The notes: generated by a model not told the origin, from the sequence alone. 64,000 bases of DNA from Pseudopedobacter sp035496935 (GCA_035496935.1 DATJED010000024.1:1-64000), one strand, 5' to 3'; counted from the first letter of the stretch, positions 42,854 to 52,460 are shown. Made by a program: numbers and translations.

Positions 42854-43888
42854 TTGAAAAAACCCATACTCGTTATAAAATTTGGTTCGGCATCGGTAAC
42901 AACCGCAAGTCACGAGATTGATGAAGCAGTAATAGCCTCCGTAGCGCAACAAGTATCCTTTTTAAGCAAGCAATACAACATTGTTTTGGTTTCATCTGGA
43001 GCGGTTGCTGCCGGAAAAAAGAAATTGCACAATTACAAAGGAACATTAAGCGAGAAAAAAGCGGCGGCGGCCATCGGCAACCCTTTGTTGTTACAAACTT
43101 ATTCCCGCTATTTTGCGCCGTATAGTGTTTCAATCGCACAAAGTCTTTGCGAGCGTCACCACTTTTCAAACCGCAATCAGTTTTTACAGCTCAAGAAAAC
43201 TTACGAAGAACTTTGGAAGAACAACATCATTCCGGTAGCTAATGAAAATGACGTGGTCAGCAATCTTGAAATCAAATTTTCTGATAACGACGAGCTAGCC
43301 ACATTAATTGCAGTAGGTTTTGGCGCTAGTATGGTTTTATACTGCACTTCTGTTCCCGGAGTGTACGATGAAAACGGACAAATCATCAACGAAATTAAAG
43401 TCATTGATAAAACAGCTTTGTCTTTAGCGAAAAAAGAAAAATCAAGCGTTGGTTTAGGCGGGATGACTTCTAAACTTACTTTTGCCCGTTTGGCCACACA
43501 AATGGGAATTAAAGCGGTAATTTTTGGTATTAAATCAGAAAACGCAATTATAAACGCGGTAGAAGGTAAAACCGGAACGGTTTGTCAGCCACAAATCAGT
43601 AATATTTCTGCCCGTAATAAGTGGCTTGCCAGCGGAAGCTTAATTAAAGGGAAGTTGCAGGTGGACGATGGCGCTGTTAAAGCATTGCAAAAAAGACATA
43701 GTTTGTTAGCCGTAGGTGTTCAAAAAATCATCAGGGATTTTGAGGCAGGAGAGGTATTCGAGATTTTAGATTCTTCGCAAATGGTGGTTGCAGTTGCAAA
43801 ATCGAAGATAGATTCTCAGACGCTTGTAAAAAAAGACAATAAACAGAACTTAGAAATTGCGCATGCGGATGATATTGTTTTAATTTAA
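42854..43888 (+). CDS. proB: Glutamate 5-kinase
   Basis: A 344-residue enzyme that phosphorylates glutamate at the start of proline synthesis. The amino acid kinase domain (about 1-245) has VIKFGSASVT, VLVSSGAVAAGKKKL, NENDVVSN, FSDNDELATLIA and VGLGGMTSKL. A C-terminal PUA domain (about 260-344; ASGSLIKGKLQVDDGAVKAL) is present. Note GSASV in place of the commoner GSSVL. The start is TTG at 42854; no ATG fits. proA follows after 27 bases. Confidence 0.95.
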   Translation: MKKPILVIKFGSASVTTASHEIDEAVIASVAQQVSFLSKQYNIVLVSSGAVAAGKKKLHNYKGTLSEKKAAAAIGNPLLLQTYSRYFAPYSVSIAQSLCERHHFSNRNQFLQLKKTYEELWKNNIIPVANENDVVSNLEIKFSDNDELATLIAVGFGASMVLYCTSVPGVYDENGQIINEIKVIDKTALSLAKKEKSSVGLGGMTSKLTFARLATQMGIKAVIFGIKSENAIINAVEGKTGTVCQPQISNISARNKWLASGSLIKGKLQVDDGAVKALQKRHSLLAVGVQKIIRDFEAGEVFEILDSSQMVVAVAKSKIDSQTLVKKDNKQNLEIAHADDIVLI

Positions 43889-43915
43889 ACAAATCGTAGG
43901 CATAAAAATTATATA

Positions 43916-45163
43916 ATGGATAATATTCAAGAATTACTGATTAATGCGTCAAATGCCACGGCAGAAATCAGATCGCTTTCGGCAGCAAAAAAGCAAGAGG
44001 TGTTAAATACGATTGCCTATGAATTATTGGCTAACAAAACAAATATTATTGCGGAAAATTTAAAAGATTTAAACCGTATGGACGATAGCGATCCGAAAAA
44101 AGATAGGTTGCTATTAAACGAAGAAAGAATTGAAGGTTTGGCTTCGAGTATTAGGGACGTAGCTAATTTGGATGACCCAACCGGTAAAATAATTTTGGAA
44201 CGCACCATGGAGAATGGTTTGTTTATCCAAAAAAAAACGGTTGCTTTAGGCGTGGTTGGCGTAATTTACGAATCCCGTCCGAATGTTACGGTTGATGTGG
44301 CGGCGCTCTGCATCCGTTCTGGCAATGTTTGTTTGTTGCGTGGCGGTTCCGATGCTGACGACACAAACATTTGCTTGGTAAATATCATCCAAAAAGTTTT
44401 AAAGTCTTATAATCTAAATCCAAATATCGTTCAGCTTTTACCTGTTGACCGCAAACATGTTGAAGAATTGCTTACGGCGGAAAAATACGTTGATATTTTA
44501 ATTCCTCGTGGCTCGCAACAGCTGATTGATTTTGTTCGCAAAAATGCCAAAGTTCCGGTAATTGAAACAGGAGCGGGGGTTTGTCATACTTATATCGAAA
44601 AAACCGCCGATTTACTTAAGGCCGCCAAAATTGTCTGTAATGCCAAAGTAACACGTCCTTCTGTTTGTAATTCTTTAGATACCATAGTTTTAGATAACGA
44701 AATTGCAAGTGATGCTTTGCCTTTAATAGCAGATTTATTAAAAGATTACGAAGTGGAAATGTTTGCCGATGAAACCGCATATCCTATTTTAAAATCTATC
44801 AATTATCCGTATTTGGTAAAGGCAGAAGCCGAGGATTTTGGTCGTGAGTTTTTAGCGTTAAAATGTTCAGTTAAGGTAGTAAATGATACGGAAGAGGCTT
44901 TAAATCATATCAAAAAATTCTCTTCCAAACATTCGGAAGCCATTGTAAGTGAAGATTCGGCTAAAATTGAAAACTTTTTGAATCAAGTTGATGCGGCCGC
45001 AGTTTATGCAAATGCTTCTACTCGTTTTACCGATGGTGGCGTTTTTGGCTTAGGTGCAGAAATTGGGATTTCTACACAAAAACTACATGCCAGAGGTCCT
45101 TTTGCTTTAGAAAAATTAGTGACAGAGAAATGGGTGGTGAAAGGTAGTGGGCAGGTAAGATAA
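43916..45163 (+). CDS. proA: Gamma-glutamyl phosphate reductase
   Basis: A 415-residue NADPH-dependent enzyme, second step of proline synthesis, turning glutamyl phosphate into glutamate semialdehyde. The aldehyde dehydrogenase-fold blocks are present: GVVGVIYESRPNVTVDVAALCIRSGN in part, LRGGSDA, PRGSQQLIDFVR, the catalytic Cys in KVTRPSVCNSLD and the late FGLGAEIGISTQKLHARGP signature. Length is standard. It is co-transcribed with proB, and proC is not nearby. Confidence 0.97.
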   Translation: MDNIQELLINASNATAEIRSLSAAKKQEVLNTIAYELLANKTNIIAENLKDLNRMDDSDPKKDRLLLNEERIEGLASSIRDVANLDDPTGKIILERTMENGLFIQKKTVALGVVGVIYESRPNVTVDVAALCIRSGNVCLLRGGSDADDTNICLVNIIQKVLKSYNLNPNIVQLLPVDRKHVEELLTAEKYVDILIPRGSQQLIDFVRKNAKVPVIETGAGVCHTYIEKTADLLKAAKIVCNAKVTRPSVCNSLDTIVLDNEIASDALPLIADLLKDYEVEMFADETAYPILKSINYPYLVKAEAEDFGREFLALKCSVKVVNDTEEALNHIKKFSSKHSEAIVSEDSAKIENFLNQVDAAAVYANASTRFTDGGVFGLGAEIGISTQKLHARGPFALEKLVTEKWVVKGSGQVR

Positions 45164-45173
45164 GAGCTTGTTG

Positions 45174-45773
45174 ATGAATAAATTAGCATTAGCATTTGAA
45201 AAGTTTGATGAATACAATAAAACCGATCCAAATATTTTTGTGTGGGATGGCGTGTCTTATCCGCAGGAATACTTTTTAGCAATTAAATTATATAACTGGG
45301 TGCTAAAGTTGGATGCTAATGCCAGCGAGGAACTGCTATTAGCTTCAAGAAGCCAGCACATTGGCAGATGGGAGAGTCCAAGAGATAACTATCCCGAAGG
45401 AAGAGAAGGTTATTTAACCTGGCGAAGAGATTTAACATTTTTTCATGCTGATAAGGCGGGAGAGTTATTAAAAGATGCAGGCTACGGAGAAGAACAAATA
45501 AAACTTGTACGAAGAATAATCCTAAAGAAGAAGATAAAAGTGGATGACGAAGTACAAACTATGGAAAATGCACTTTGTTTAGTCTTTCTGGAATTTCAGT
45601 ACGAAGATTTTTATCCCAAATATTCTCCGGAAAAAATAATCAATATCCTTAAAAAATCTTTATTAAAAATGGATTCTTACGGACATCAGTTTGCGCTGGA
45701 ACTGCCTTATTCTGAAAAAGGAAAATATTTTATAAAAGAAGCTTTGAAGTTATTAATGGATAATAATCTCTAA
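45174..45773 (+). CDS. DUF4202 family protein
   Basis: A 199-residue soluble protein of the DUF4202 family. Conserved stretches are KFDEYNKTDPN, PQEYFLAIKLYNWVLKLD, ASRSQHIGRWESPRDNYPEGREGYLTWR in part, and CLVFLEFQYEDF. The repeated His, Asp and Glu in SQHIGRW and ALCLVFLE suggest an HD-like metal site, but the activity is not known to me. I start at the ATG at 45174; two TTG codons precede it. It begins 10 bases after proA and looks like a third gene of the proBA operon. Confidence 0.88.
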   Translation: MNKLALAFEKFDEYNKTDPNIFVWDGVSYPQEYFLAIKLYNWVLKLDANASEELLLASRSQHIGRWESPRDNYPEGREGYLTWRRDLTFFHADKAGELLKDAGYGEEQIKLVRRIILKKKIKVDDEVQTMENALCLVFLEFQYEDFYPKYSPEKIINILKKSLLKMDSYGHQFALELPYSEKGKYFIKEALKLLMDNNL

Positions 45774-45874
45774 GCACCCCAGTAAAAACATCCGTAGAAG
45801 TAGGCAACACCCGTCCACCAAATTAAACTAAACATTTGTTTATAAGTCCTTAAAAAAATCAAAAACAATTGGTT

Positions 45875-45882
45875 TAGTTTTG
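45875..45882 (+). promoter_or_regulatory. -7 promoter box of the deacetylase gene
   Basis: TAGTTTTG matches TAnnTTTG exactly, 21 bases before the ATG. No -33 TTTG lies at the right distance. Confidence 0.5.
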
Positions 45883-45903
45883 TAGCTTAAGATTAAGCAA
45901 TAA

Positions 45904-46803
45904 ATGAAAAGAATAGTATTAGGAATCAGCTTTTTATCGCTGATTTATTTTTGCGGATGCAATTCCTCAAATTCAAAAACAACCAGCTCAACAAATGATT
46001 CGGTAAATACGGCGGAGACATCAGTATCAGCCCAAGCGGGAGAAAAAACCGACAAAAACATTGCTACACCGAGCCATGAGGGCAAAAAGCCCGCGGATGC
46101 AGCCACTATTTTAGCTCGTAAACAAGTTCCTATTTTATGTTACCACCAAATTAGGGACTGGCGAGATAAAGATTCAAAAAGTGCAAGAGATTACATTATT
46201 CCTGTAAATACTTTTAAAGCGCAAATGAAAATGCTTGCGGATAGCGGTTACCATACTATTTTGCCGGATCAGCTCTATAATTATTTAGTTTACGGAGATG
46301 CTTTACCAGAAAAACCTGTAATGTTGACTTTTGACGATACTGATTACGACCAGTATGAAGTGGGCGCAAAAGTTTTGGACCAATATGGTTTTAAAGGTGT
46401 TTATTTTATAATGACGGTTTCTATCGGTAAAAATGGAAAGTACCGTTATATGAGCAAAGAAGATATTCAGGATTTGGTGAAACGTGGAAATACCATCGGC
46501 AGTCACACCTACGACCATAAAAACTTTAAAAAATACACCGGCGAAGATTGGGTAACGCAAATTGATAAGCCTACCGCAAAATTGGAGGAAATTACCGGTC
46601 AAAAAATAGTGGATTTTGCTTATCCGTTTGGTTTATGGAATGCCGAAGGTATCCCAGAACTTAAAAAACGAGGATTTAGAGCTGCTTATGCTTTAGCTGG
46701 AAAGAGAGACGAAAAAGAACCGCTTTACACCATCAGAAGAATTATTGCGAGCGGTTATTGGAGTCCGAAAACTTTACACAACAGCATGATAAATAGTTTT
46801 TAA
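45904..46803 (+). CDS. Polysaccharide deacetylase family lipoprotein
   Basis: A 299-residue lipoprotein. Signal and lipobox end in YFCGC (lipidated Cys19), followed by a Ser/Thr-rich linker to about residue 75. The NodB-type deacetylase domain has the metal motif start PVMLTFDDTD (catalytic Asp and metal-binding Asp), SHTYDHKN (the two metal His) and FAYPFGLWN. The domain opens with PILCYHQIRDW as in PgaB- and IcaB-like enzymes. It should remove acetyl groups from a surface or wall polysaccharide. A strong terminator follows. The MBOAT acyltransferase pair elsewhere in the window would act in the opposite direction, but no shared substrate is shown. Confidence 0.92.
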   Translation: MKRIVLGISFLSLIYFCGCNSSNSKTTSSTNDSVNTAETSVSAQAGEKTDKNIATPSHEGKKPADAATILARKQVPILCYHQIRDWRDKDSKSARDYIIPVNTFKAQMKMLADSGYHTILPDQLYNYLVYGDALPEKPVMLTFDDTDYDQYEVGAKVLDQYGFKGVYFIMTVSIGKNGKYRYMSKEDIQDLVKRGNTIGSHTYDHKNFKKYTGEDWVTQIDKPTAKLEEITGQKIVDFAYPFGLWNAEGIPELKKRGFRAAYALAGKRDEKEPLYTIRRIIASGYWSPKTLHNSMINSF

Positions 46804-46823
46804 AACAGTTTAATCTGTAAAAT

Positions 46824-46858
46824 AAAAAGCTCGGAACTTTTGTTCCGAGCTTTTTTGC
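46824..46858 (+). terminator. Rho-independent terminator after the deacetylase gene
   Basis: AAAAAGCTCGGAAC / GTTCCGAGCTTTTT forms a 14-bp stem with a 4-base loop and ends in T6. It also lies downstream of the convergent SDR gene. Confidence 0.95.
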
Positions 46859-46884
46859 TTTAAGCGTTAAGTTTTTCCCTAAAG

Positions 46885-47655
46885 CTACTGCTCTTCATAA
46901 TGATAAGTTAAGCCACCATCAATAAAATATGTGCTTCCGGTAACGTAACTGGCATCTTCGCTTGCTAAAAACGCAACCAAACCGGCAACTTCTTCCGGTG
47001 TTCCCATCCTTTTCATTGGGATGTTTTCCAATAAAGCATCCATTTTTACCGCATCGGCCATCATTTTTTTGTTGATTGGTGTTGCAATGGCTCCAGGGGC
47101 AACGTTATTAATCCTGATGTTTAAAGGCGCTAATTCGGTAGCTAAATTTCGCATCAGCATCTTTAATCCGCCTTTACTTGCACAGTAAACAGAAAAATGC
47201 GGAAAAATAATTTCTTCATGTACCGAACTCATATTGATTACCGCACCACCTCGGTCTTCTTTTTGGCAGTATTTCACAAATGCCTGTGTTCCAAAAAAGG
47301 CTGCTTTTAGGTTTGTGTTCATCACCAAATCGTAATCCTCTGGCGTAACGTCCCAAAAGTTTGCGTTCCTCTCTACACCGGCGTTGTTTACTAAAATATC
47401 CAAAGATCCAAAAGCTGCGATTGCTTCATTCACAAGTGCAATTACATTTTCTGCTTTACTGATGTCCTTATTTATTAATTTTATTTTACCACCAAATTCC
47501 TCCAGTTGTTTTACCAATATTGTATCACCTTCGTCAAAAGAGCGCCCGTTTAAAATGATATTGGCCCCTTCTTTTGCAAAACGTTCTGCACAAGCTTTTC
47601 CTATTCCAGATGTGCTTCCTGTAATTAAAATGTTCTTGTTTTCAAATCTTTTCAT
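46885..47655 (-). CDS. SDR family oxidoreductase (glucose 1-dehydrogenase-like)
   Basis: A 256-residue short-chain dehydrogenase. Cofactor loop GSTSGIGKA (13-21), NNAGV, catalytic Ser in INMSS and Tyr-Lys in YCASKGGLK, and the PGAIATPI stretch are all present, with FLASEDASYVTGSTYFIDGG at the end as in glucose 1-dehydrogenase/FabG-like SDRs. The residue after the second strand is Arg (LNGRS), which favours NADP(H). Substrate unknown. It is convergent with the deacetylase gene. Confidence 0.92.
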   Translation of the reverse strand: MKRFENKNILITGSTSGIGKACAERFAKEGANIILNGRSFDEGDTILVKQLEEFGGKIKLINKDISKAENVIALVNEAIAAFGSLDILVNNAGVERNANFWDVTPEDYDLVMNTNLKAAFFGTQAFVKYCQKEDRGGAVINMSSVHEEIIFPHFSVYCASKGGLKMLMRNLATELAPLNIRINNVAPGAIATPINKKMMADAVKMDALLENIPMKRMGTPEEVAGLVAFLASEDASYVTGSTYFIDGGLTYHYEEQ

Positions 47656-47801
47656 GGTAGTATTTTTATTCTATAAATCAATAATGTTACCAAATCAGCT
47701 ATTTTAATATTATTTATGCCATGTAGCAATCCCGTATTTCCTGATAAAAGCTTTTCAATTGCCTAAAATTTGCGGTTATTTGCATTTAAATTTTAGCAGA
47801 A

Positions 47802-48641
47802 ATGAATTATAAAGAATTGGTTTTTCAAGTAAAATCATCGGAAAGCTACCATAAAGACGTTTTAATTGCTGTATTAGGAGAAATTAATTACGATACATTT
47901 GAAGAAACAGAAGACGGTTTTAAGGCCTACATCAATGAAGCTGATTTTAACAAGGATTTATTGGAAAGCTCGATAGAACCATACACCAATGATTTCGATT
48001 TTTCATACACTACTAATCATGTTGAACAGCAAAATTGGAATGAAGTATGGGAAAGCAACTTTGAGCCTATCGAAATTAAAGACCAGGTTTATGTGAGAGC
48101 TACTTTCCATCAGCCTAAGCCAGCGTTTAAATACGAGATTGTGATTGACCCAAAAATGTCTTTTGGTACGGGCCATCATCAAACTACGGCCATGATTATG
48201 GAATACTTGCTGGAAACAGACATCAAAGATAAATGTGTTCTTGATATGGGATGTGGAACTGCTATTTTAGCTATTTTAGCCAGCAAGTTAGGCGCTAAAT
48301 CTTTGGTAGCAATAGATTATGATCCGATTTGTTACGAAAGTACTTTAGAAAACACATCTTTAAACAATGTCGAGAATCTGAAAGCTTTATGTGGTTCAAA
48401 GGAAGTAATTCCAAACGAGCAGTACGAGATTATTTTGGCAAATATCAACCGCAACATATTATTGGATCAAATTGAAAGCTACGCCCGAGTGCTGGTTAGT
48501 GGCGGAGAAATATTTTTTAGCGGTTTTTATGAGGAACCCGACCTGCAAATGATAACCGAAGAAGCAAATAAATACGGTATTAATTACGTAAGCCACAAGA
48601 AAAAAGACTTGTGGGTTGCTGCAAAATTCAGAAAGAATTAA
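47802..48641 (+). CDS. prmA: Ribosomal protein L11 methyltransferase
   Basis: A 279-residue SAM-dependent enzyme that methylates ribosomal protein L11. The N-terminal L11-binding domain (about 1-95) ends in WNEVWESNFEPIEI; the methyltransferase domain has MSFGTGHHQTTAMIMEYL, motif I VLDMGCGTAILAILA and motif IV EIILANINRNILLD. The GTGHHQTT block is the PrmA hallmark. It ends 2 bases before the mpl start and is its operon partner. Confidence 0.95.
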   Translation: MNYKELVFQVKSSESYHKDVLIAVLGEINYDTFEETEDGFKAYINEADFNKDLLESSIEPYTNDFDFSYTTNHVEQQNWNEVWESNFEPIEIKDQVYVRATFHQPKPAFKYEIVIDPKMSFGTGHHQTTAMIMEYLLETDIKDKCVLDMGCGTAILAILASKLGAKSLVAIDYDPICYESTLENTSLNNVENLKALCGSKEVIPNEQYEIILANINRNILLDQIESYARVLVSGGEIFFSGFYEEPDLQMITEEANKYGINYVSHKKKDLWVAAKFRKN

Positions 48642-48643
48642 AT

Positions 48644-50008
48644 ATGAGAGTCCATTTTATAGCAATAGGTGGCGCAGCAATGCACAATTTAGCCATCGCC
48701 TTACATTTAAAAGGTTTTGAAGTTTCCGGCTCTGATGATGCTGTTTACGAACCCTCAAAAAGCAGATTGAAAGCACACGGTATTTTGCCGGCTGTAAACG
48801 GCTGGAATCCCGACTTGATAACGGCCGAACTTGACGCCGTGATTTTGGGAATGCATGCAAGAATTGATAACCCCGAACTTTTAAAAGCGCAAGAATTAGG
48901 TTTGCCTATTTATTCATATCCGGAGTATGTTTATCAGCAGTCCATCAATAAAAAAAGAATTGTAGTAGGAGGTAGCCACGGAAAAACCACCATTACTTCT
49001 ATGATATTGCATGTATTGAATTATCATAACAAATCTTTCGATTATTTGGTAGGTGCCCAAATTGAAGGTTTTGATAATATGGTAAAATTATCAGATGCAC
49101 CGTTGATTGTAATTGAGGGTGATGAATATTTAGCTTCACCTATTGATAGAAGACCGAAATTTCATCTTTACAAAGCACATGTAGGTATAATAAGTGGTGT
49201 TGCCTGGGACCATATCAACGTATTTCCAACTTTTGAAAGTTATAAAGAACAGTTTAGTCTTTTTATTGATACCATTGCGGATAACGGAACATTGATTTAT
49301 TGCGAGGAAGATGAAGTTTTGAAAGATTTAGTAAGTCAACACCAGTATAAAAAATTGGTAAAAGAAATAGCATACAAGACACCGCTGTATAAAATAGAAA
49401 ACGGTAAAACCTTATTGAATGTCAAGAACGGAACTATTGAGCTTAACATTTTTGGTCGGCATAATTTAATGAATTTAACTGCCGCCAGATTAGCTTGTGC
49501 AGAAGCTGGTGTTTCTACGGGTGACTTTTATCTTGCTATAAGTTCTTTTAAAGGAGCGGCAAAACGTTTAGAAAAATTGGGTGAAACCCAGCACAGGATT
49601 GTTTTTAAGGACTTTGCGCACTCTCCGTCTAAACTAAAAGCTACTGTTGAGGCAGTTAAGGAACAGTTTCCAGAGCGCCCATTAATCGCTTGTATCGAAT
49701 TACATACTTTCAGTAGTTTAAACGAAAATTTTTTAAATGAATATCGAGATACTATTAATGGCGCAGATTTTGCTATTGTGTACATCGATAAGAAAACTTT
49801 TGTTCATAAAAAATTGAAACCTTTTAACGGACAGGACGTAATTAATGCTTTCGGGAGTAAAAATATATTGTTTTATGACAATTCGAATGAATTAAAATCG
49901 TATCTTGAAACGTTTAACATGCCAGACTGTAATTTGTTAATGATGAGTTCTGGCACTTTTGGAGGTATTGATTTGGTTACATTAGCAAAATCTTTTCTTT
50001 ACAAGTAA
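48644..50008 (+). CDS. mpl: Murein peptide ligase Mpl-type Mur ligase
   Basis: A 454-residue Mur ligase that would join recycled murein tripeptide (L-Ala-gamma-D-Glu-meso-DAP) to UDP-MurNAc. I start at the ATG 2 bases after prmA, giving MRVHFIAIGGAAMHNLAIAL, the expected N terminus. The UMP-domain Gly-rich loop, the ATP P-loop GGSHGKTTITS, DEYLAS, the metal-ligand stretch AWDHINVFPT and the C-terminal ELHTFSSLN region fit Mpl; AHSPSK marks the third domain. Some Bacteroidota members are simply named 'peptidoglycan synthetase'. It is probably co-expressed with prmA. Confidence 0.9.
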   Translation: MRVHFIAIGGAAMHNLAIALHLKGFEVSGSDDAVYEPSKSRLKAHGILPAVNGWNPDLITAELDAVILGMHARIDNPELLKAQELGLPIYSYPEYVYQQSINKKRIVVGGSHGKTTITSMILHVLNYHNKSFDYLVGAQIEGFDNMVKLSDAPLIVIEGDEYLASPIDRRPKFHLYKAHVGIISGVAWDHINVFPTFESYKEQFSLFIDTIADNGTLIYCEEDEVLKDLVSQHQYKKLVKEIAYKTPLYKIENGKTLLNVKNGTIELNIFGRHNLMNLTAARLACAEAGVSTGDFYLAISSFKGAAKRLEKLGETQHRIVFKDFAHSPSKLKATVEAVKEQFPERPLIACIELHTFSSLNENFLNEYRDTINGADFAIVYIDKKTFVHKKLKPFNGQDVINAFGSKNILFYDNSNELKSYLETFNMPDCNLLMMSSGTFGGIDLVTLAKSFLYK

Positions 50009-50017
50009 ACGAAAGTT

Positions 50018-50025
50018 TAGTTTTG
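50018..50025 (+). promoter_or_regulatory. -7 promoter box of the XRE regulator gene
   Basis: TAGTTTTG matches TAnnTTTG exactly, beginning 9 bases after the mpl stop; TTTC lies 20 bases upstream inside the end of mpl. The leader would be about 40 bases. Confidence 0.5.
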
Positions 50026-50072
50026 TTCATTCTCAATTAACGGTAATTATTTGAGCATAAAAAAGGTACAAC

Positions 50073-50414
50073 ATGAAATTATTAGGAAAAAAAATTAGAT
50101 TACTAAGACATCAAAAAGGTTGGAGTCAAGAAGATGTTGCTAAACAGCTTGATATTTCAATTCCTGCTTTTTCAAAGATAGAGACAGGAATTACAGATGT
50201 TAATTTGTCTAGATTAGAGCAAGTATCTGCACTTTTTGATATGTCTGTGGTTCAATTGCTAACGTACAATGATCCTGAGCAGGAAATTAAAAATGCATCT
50301 GATTTAGAAGTTGCAATGAAAAAACTGCAAGAAAGAGATGCGGAGGTGATAGAGCTTCAGAAAAAAGTGATTGAGCTTTACGAAGAAATAAGAAATTCTA
50401 AAAGCTTTGTTTAA
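50073..50414 (+). CDS. XRE family transcriptional regulator with coiled-coil tail
   Basis: A 113-residue DNA-binding protein. The Cro/C1 helix-turn-helix is at about 6-62 (KIRLLRHQKGWSQEDVAKQL, ISIPAFSKIETGITDVNLSRLEQVS). Residues about 72-110 form a heptad-patterned helix (MKKLQERDAEVIELQKKVIEL), a likely dimer coiled coil. It is a small housekeeping-type regulator in this family; target genes cannot be told. It stands alone between mpl and a strong terminator. Confidence 0.92.
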   Translation: MKLLGKKIRLLRHQKGWSQEDVAKQLDISIPAFSKIETGITDVNLSRLEQVSALFDMSVVQLLTYNDPEQEIKNASDLEVAMKKLQERDAEVIELQKKVIELYEEIRNSKSFV

Positions 50415-50451
50415 AAAAAAGTCCTGAAATTAATTTTCAGGACTTTTTTTG
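50413..50451 (+). terminator. Rho-independent terminator after the XRE gene
   Basis: AAAGTCCTGAAA / TTTCAGGACTTT, a stem of at least 12 bp preceded by A8 and followed by T7, so it can act in both directions: for the XRE gene and the convergent NFU gene. Confidence 0.95.
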
Positions 50452-50468
50452 TGTTTTTTAAAAAAAGC

Positions 50469-51020
50469 TTACAACGCTTCTGATACTACTTCCTTAACTT
50501 CCGGAACCATTCTTTGTAATAAACTTTGAATTCCAGATTTTAAAGTAATGGTTGAAGAAGGACAGCCGCTACAAGAGCCTCTTAATTCTACTGTAACAAT
50601 CCCATCTTCAAAAGACTTATAGCTAATTGCTCCACCATCTTGCTCAACGGCTGGTCTTACGTAATCATTTAAAATCTGCTGAATCTTTACTTCCGTTTCT
50701 GTTCCTTGGAAATCTAAATCTTCTTCCTCAACTTTTTCCTGTACCGCATACTCAGATTCAATTGCACCTTTAACAAACTCTTTTAGTAATGGCTCAATAT
50801 CAGCCCAGTCAGCGTCGTCGGTTTTGGTAACAGTAACAAAATTGCTCGCAAAAAAAACGCCGTTAACAAAGTTGAATTTGTAAAGTTCTGATGCAAATTT
50901 AGAATGCTCTGCACTTTCTTTAGTCGGAAAATCTACACTACCATTAATTAAAAGTTTATTTACAATAAACTTCATTGTTGCTGGGTTTGGTGTTGATTCT
51001 GTATATACTGTGATATTCAT
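50469..51020 (-). CDS. NFU-type iron-sulfur scaffold protein (NifU family)
   Basis: A 183-residue Fe-S carrier. The N-terminal Nfu_N domain (about 1-88; TESTPNPATMKFIVNK is its signature) is joined to a C-terminal NifU-like domain (about 110-183) with the cluster-binding pair Cys150 and Cys153 in RGSCSGCPSST. This two-domain layout matches mitochondrial NFU1 and bacterial homologues that hand [4Fe-4S] clusters to target enzymes. No suf or isc genes are near. Confidence 0.95.
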   Translation of the reverse strand: MNITVYTESTPNPATMKFIVNKLLINGSVDFPTKESAEHSKFASELYKFNFVNGVFFASNFVTVTKTDDADWADIEPLLKEFVKGAIESEYAVQEKVEEEDLDFQGTETEVKIQQILNDYVRPAVEQDGGAISYKSFEDGIVTVELRGSCSGCPSSTITLKSGIQSLLQRMVPEVKEVVSEAL

Positions 51021-51100
51021 CTTAAATTCTTTTTTGTAAAAGTAGTTATCATTCGCGTAAATAAGTAAGCGTAAACTTGTTTTTACCTCTCGATGACTTT

Positions 51101-52444
51101 TTAAATGCCAGTATAATTTGATGGCGAAATAGCTCGTAATTCGGTTTTTATAGCATCATTTACATTAAGTGTTTCTATAAAATCGCTCATCACTTCAGCA
51201 TTTATTTGTGTGTTTGTACGCGTTAAATCTTTTAAAGCCTCATACGGATTTGGGTAGTTTTCTCTTCTTAAAACCGTTTGAATCGCCTCAGCCACTACTG
51301 CCCAGTTGTTTTCCAAATCGGTTTGAATTTCTTTTTGGTTAAGCAACAATTTATTTAAACCTTTTATAGTTGATTTTAAAGCGATAATTGTATGCGCTAT
51401 CGGCACACCAATATTCCTTAAAACGGTTGAATCGGTTAAATCGCGTTGTAACCGGCTTACTGGAAGCTTTGCCGCCAAATGCTCGAAAAGCGCATTTGCG
51501 ATACCAATATTGCCTTCAGAATTTTCAAAATCAATTGGGTTTACTTTATGTGGCATGGCGGATGAACCAACTTCACCTTCTTTAATTTTTTGTTTAAAGT
51601 AATTCATGGAAATATAGGTCCAAAAATCACGGTTTAAATCTAAAATGATATTGTTGATTCGTTTTAAACCATCAAACTGTGCAGCCATATAATCATAGTG
51701 TTCAATTTGGGTGGTATTTTGTAAACGTTTCAGCTTTAAATTTTTCTCAACAAAGTTATTACCAAAATTTTTCCAGTTGATTAAAGGAAAAGCTACATGA
51801 TGTGCGTTAAAGTTTCCGGTGGCACCACCAAACTTTGCCCCGTACGGAATTCCTTTTAAAAGTTCAATCTGGTTTTCTAATCGTTCAACAAAAACCATTA
51901 TTTCCTTACCTAAACGGGTAGGCGAGGCTGGCTGTCCGTGAGTGTGCGCAAGCATCGAAACGTGTTTCCATTCTTTGGCCAGTTCGTTCAAAATATTTAA
52001 CAATTCCTGTAACTGCGGGTAATAAGTCACCATCATTCCGGCTTTAAAAGAATAAGGAATTGCCGTATTATTAATATCCTGAGAAGTCAAACCAAAGTGA
52101 ATATACTCTTTATATTCTGATAAGCCCAGTTCGTCAAACTTCCTTTTGATAAAATATTCTACAGCCTTAACATCATGGTTTGTGGTTTTTTCAATTTCTT
52201 TAACACTTAATATATCTTCTTCACTAAGGTCGTTAATGGCTAATCTAATAGCGTCAAAATTATATTGTGCCAAACCTTTTAACGCAGGTAAAGGCAATTC
52301 GCAAAGCGCTATAAAGTATTCGACCTCAACAAATATTCGGTATTTAATTAGAGCTGCTTCAGAAAAGTAAGCGCCTAAATCGGCAGTTTGTTTATGATAG
52401 CGTCCATCGATAGGTGAGATTGCGTTTAGCGTAGAAATATTCAT
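51101..52444 (-). CDS. purB: Adenylosuccinate lyase
   Basis: A 447-residue enzyme acting twice in purine synthesis, releasing fumarate from SAICAR and adenylosuccinate. I start at the ATG giving MNISTLNAISPIDGRYHKQT, which matches family N termini; nine upstream residues are dropped. The fumarase/aspartase signature GSSAMPHKVNPIDFENSEG, with TTNHDVKAVEYF, HFGLTSQDINNTA and HGQPASPTRLGKE, is intact. The longer E. coli-like form is indicated by length and by DGRY. A minus-strand -7 box TATTTTTG at 52461-52468 lies 16 bases upstream. Confidence 0.97.
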   Translation of the reverse strand: MNISTLNAISPIDGRYHKQTADLGAYFSEAALIKYRIFVEVEYFIALCELPLPALKGLAQYNFDAIRLAINDLSEEDILSVKEIEKTTNHDVKAVEYFIKRKFDELGLSEYKEYIHFGLTSQDINNTAIPYSFKAGMMVTYYPQLQELLNILNELAKEWKHVSMLAHTHGQPASPTRLGKEIMVFVERLENQIELLKGIPYGAKFGGATGNFNAHHVAFPLINWKNFGNNFVEKNLKLKRLQNTTQIEHYDYMAAQFDGLKRINNIILDLNRDFWTYISMNYFKQKIKEGEVGSSAMPHKVNPIDFENSEGNIGIANALFEHLAAKLPVSRLQRDLTDSTVLRNIGVPIAHTIIALKSTIKGLNKLLLNQKEIQTDLENNWAVVAEAIQTVLRRENYPNPYEALKDLTRTNTQINAEVMSDFIETLNVNDAIKTELRAISPSNYTGI

Positions 52445-52460
52445 TTTGCGTTTTTGTTTG

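Noticed and set aside
42873..43497. Minus-strand frames of about 98 codons inside proB
   Set aside because: Antisense shadows of a well conserved gene.
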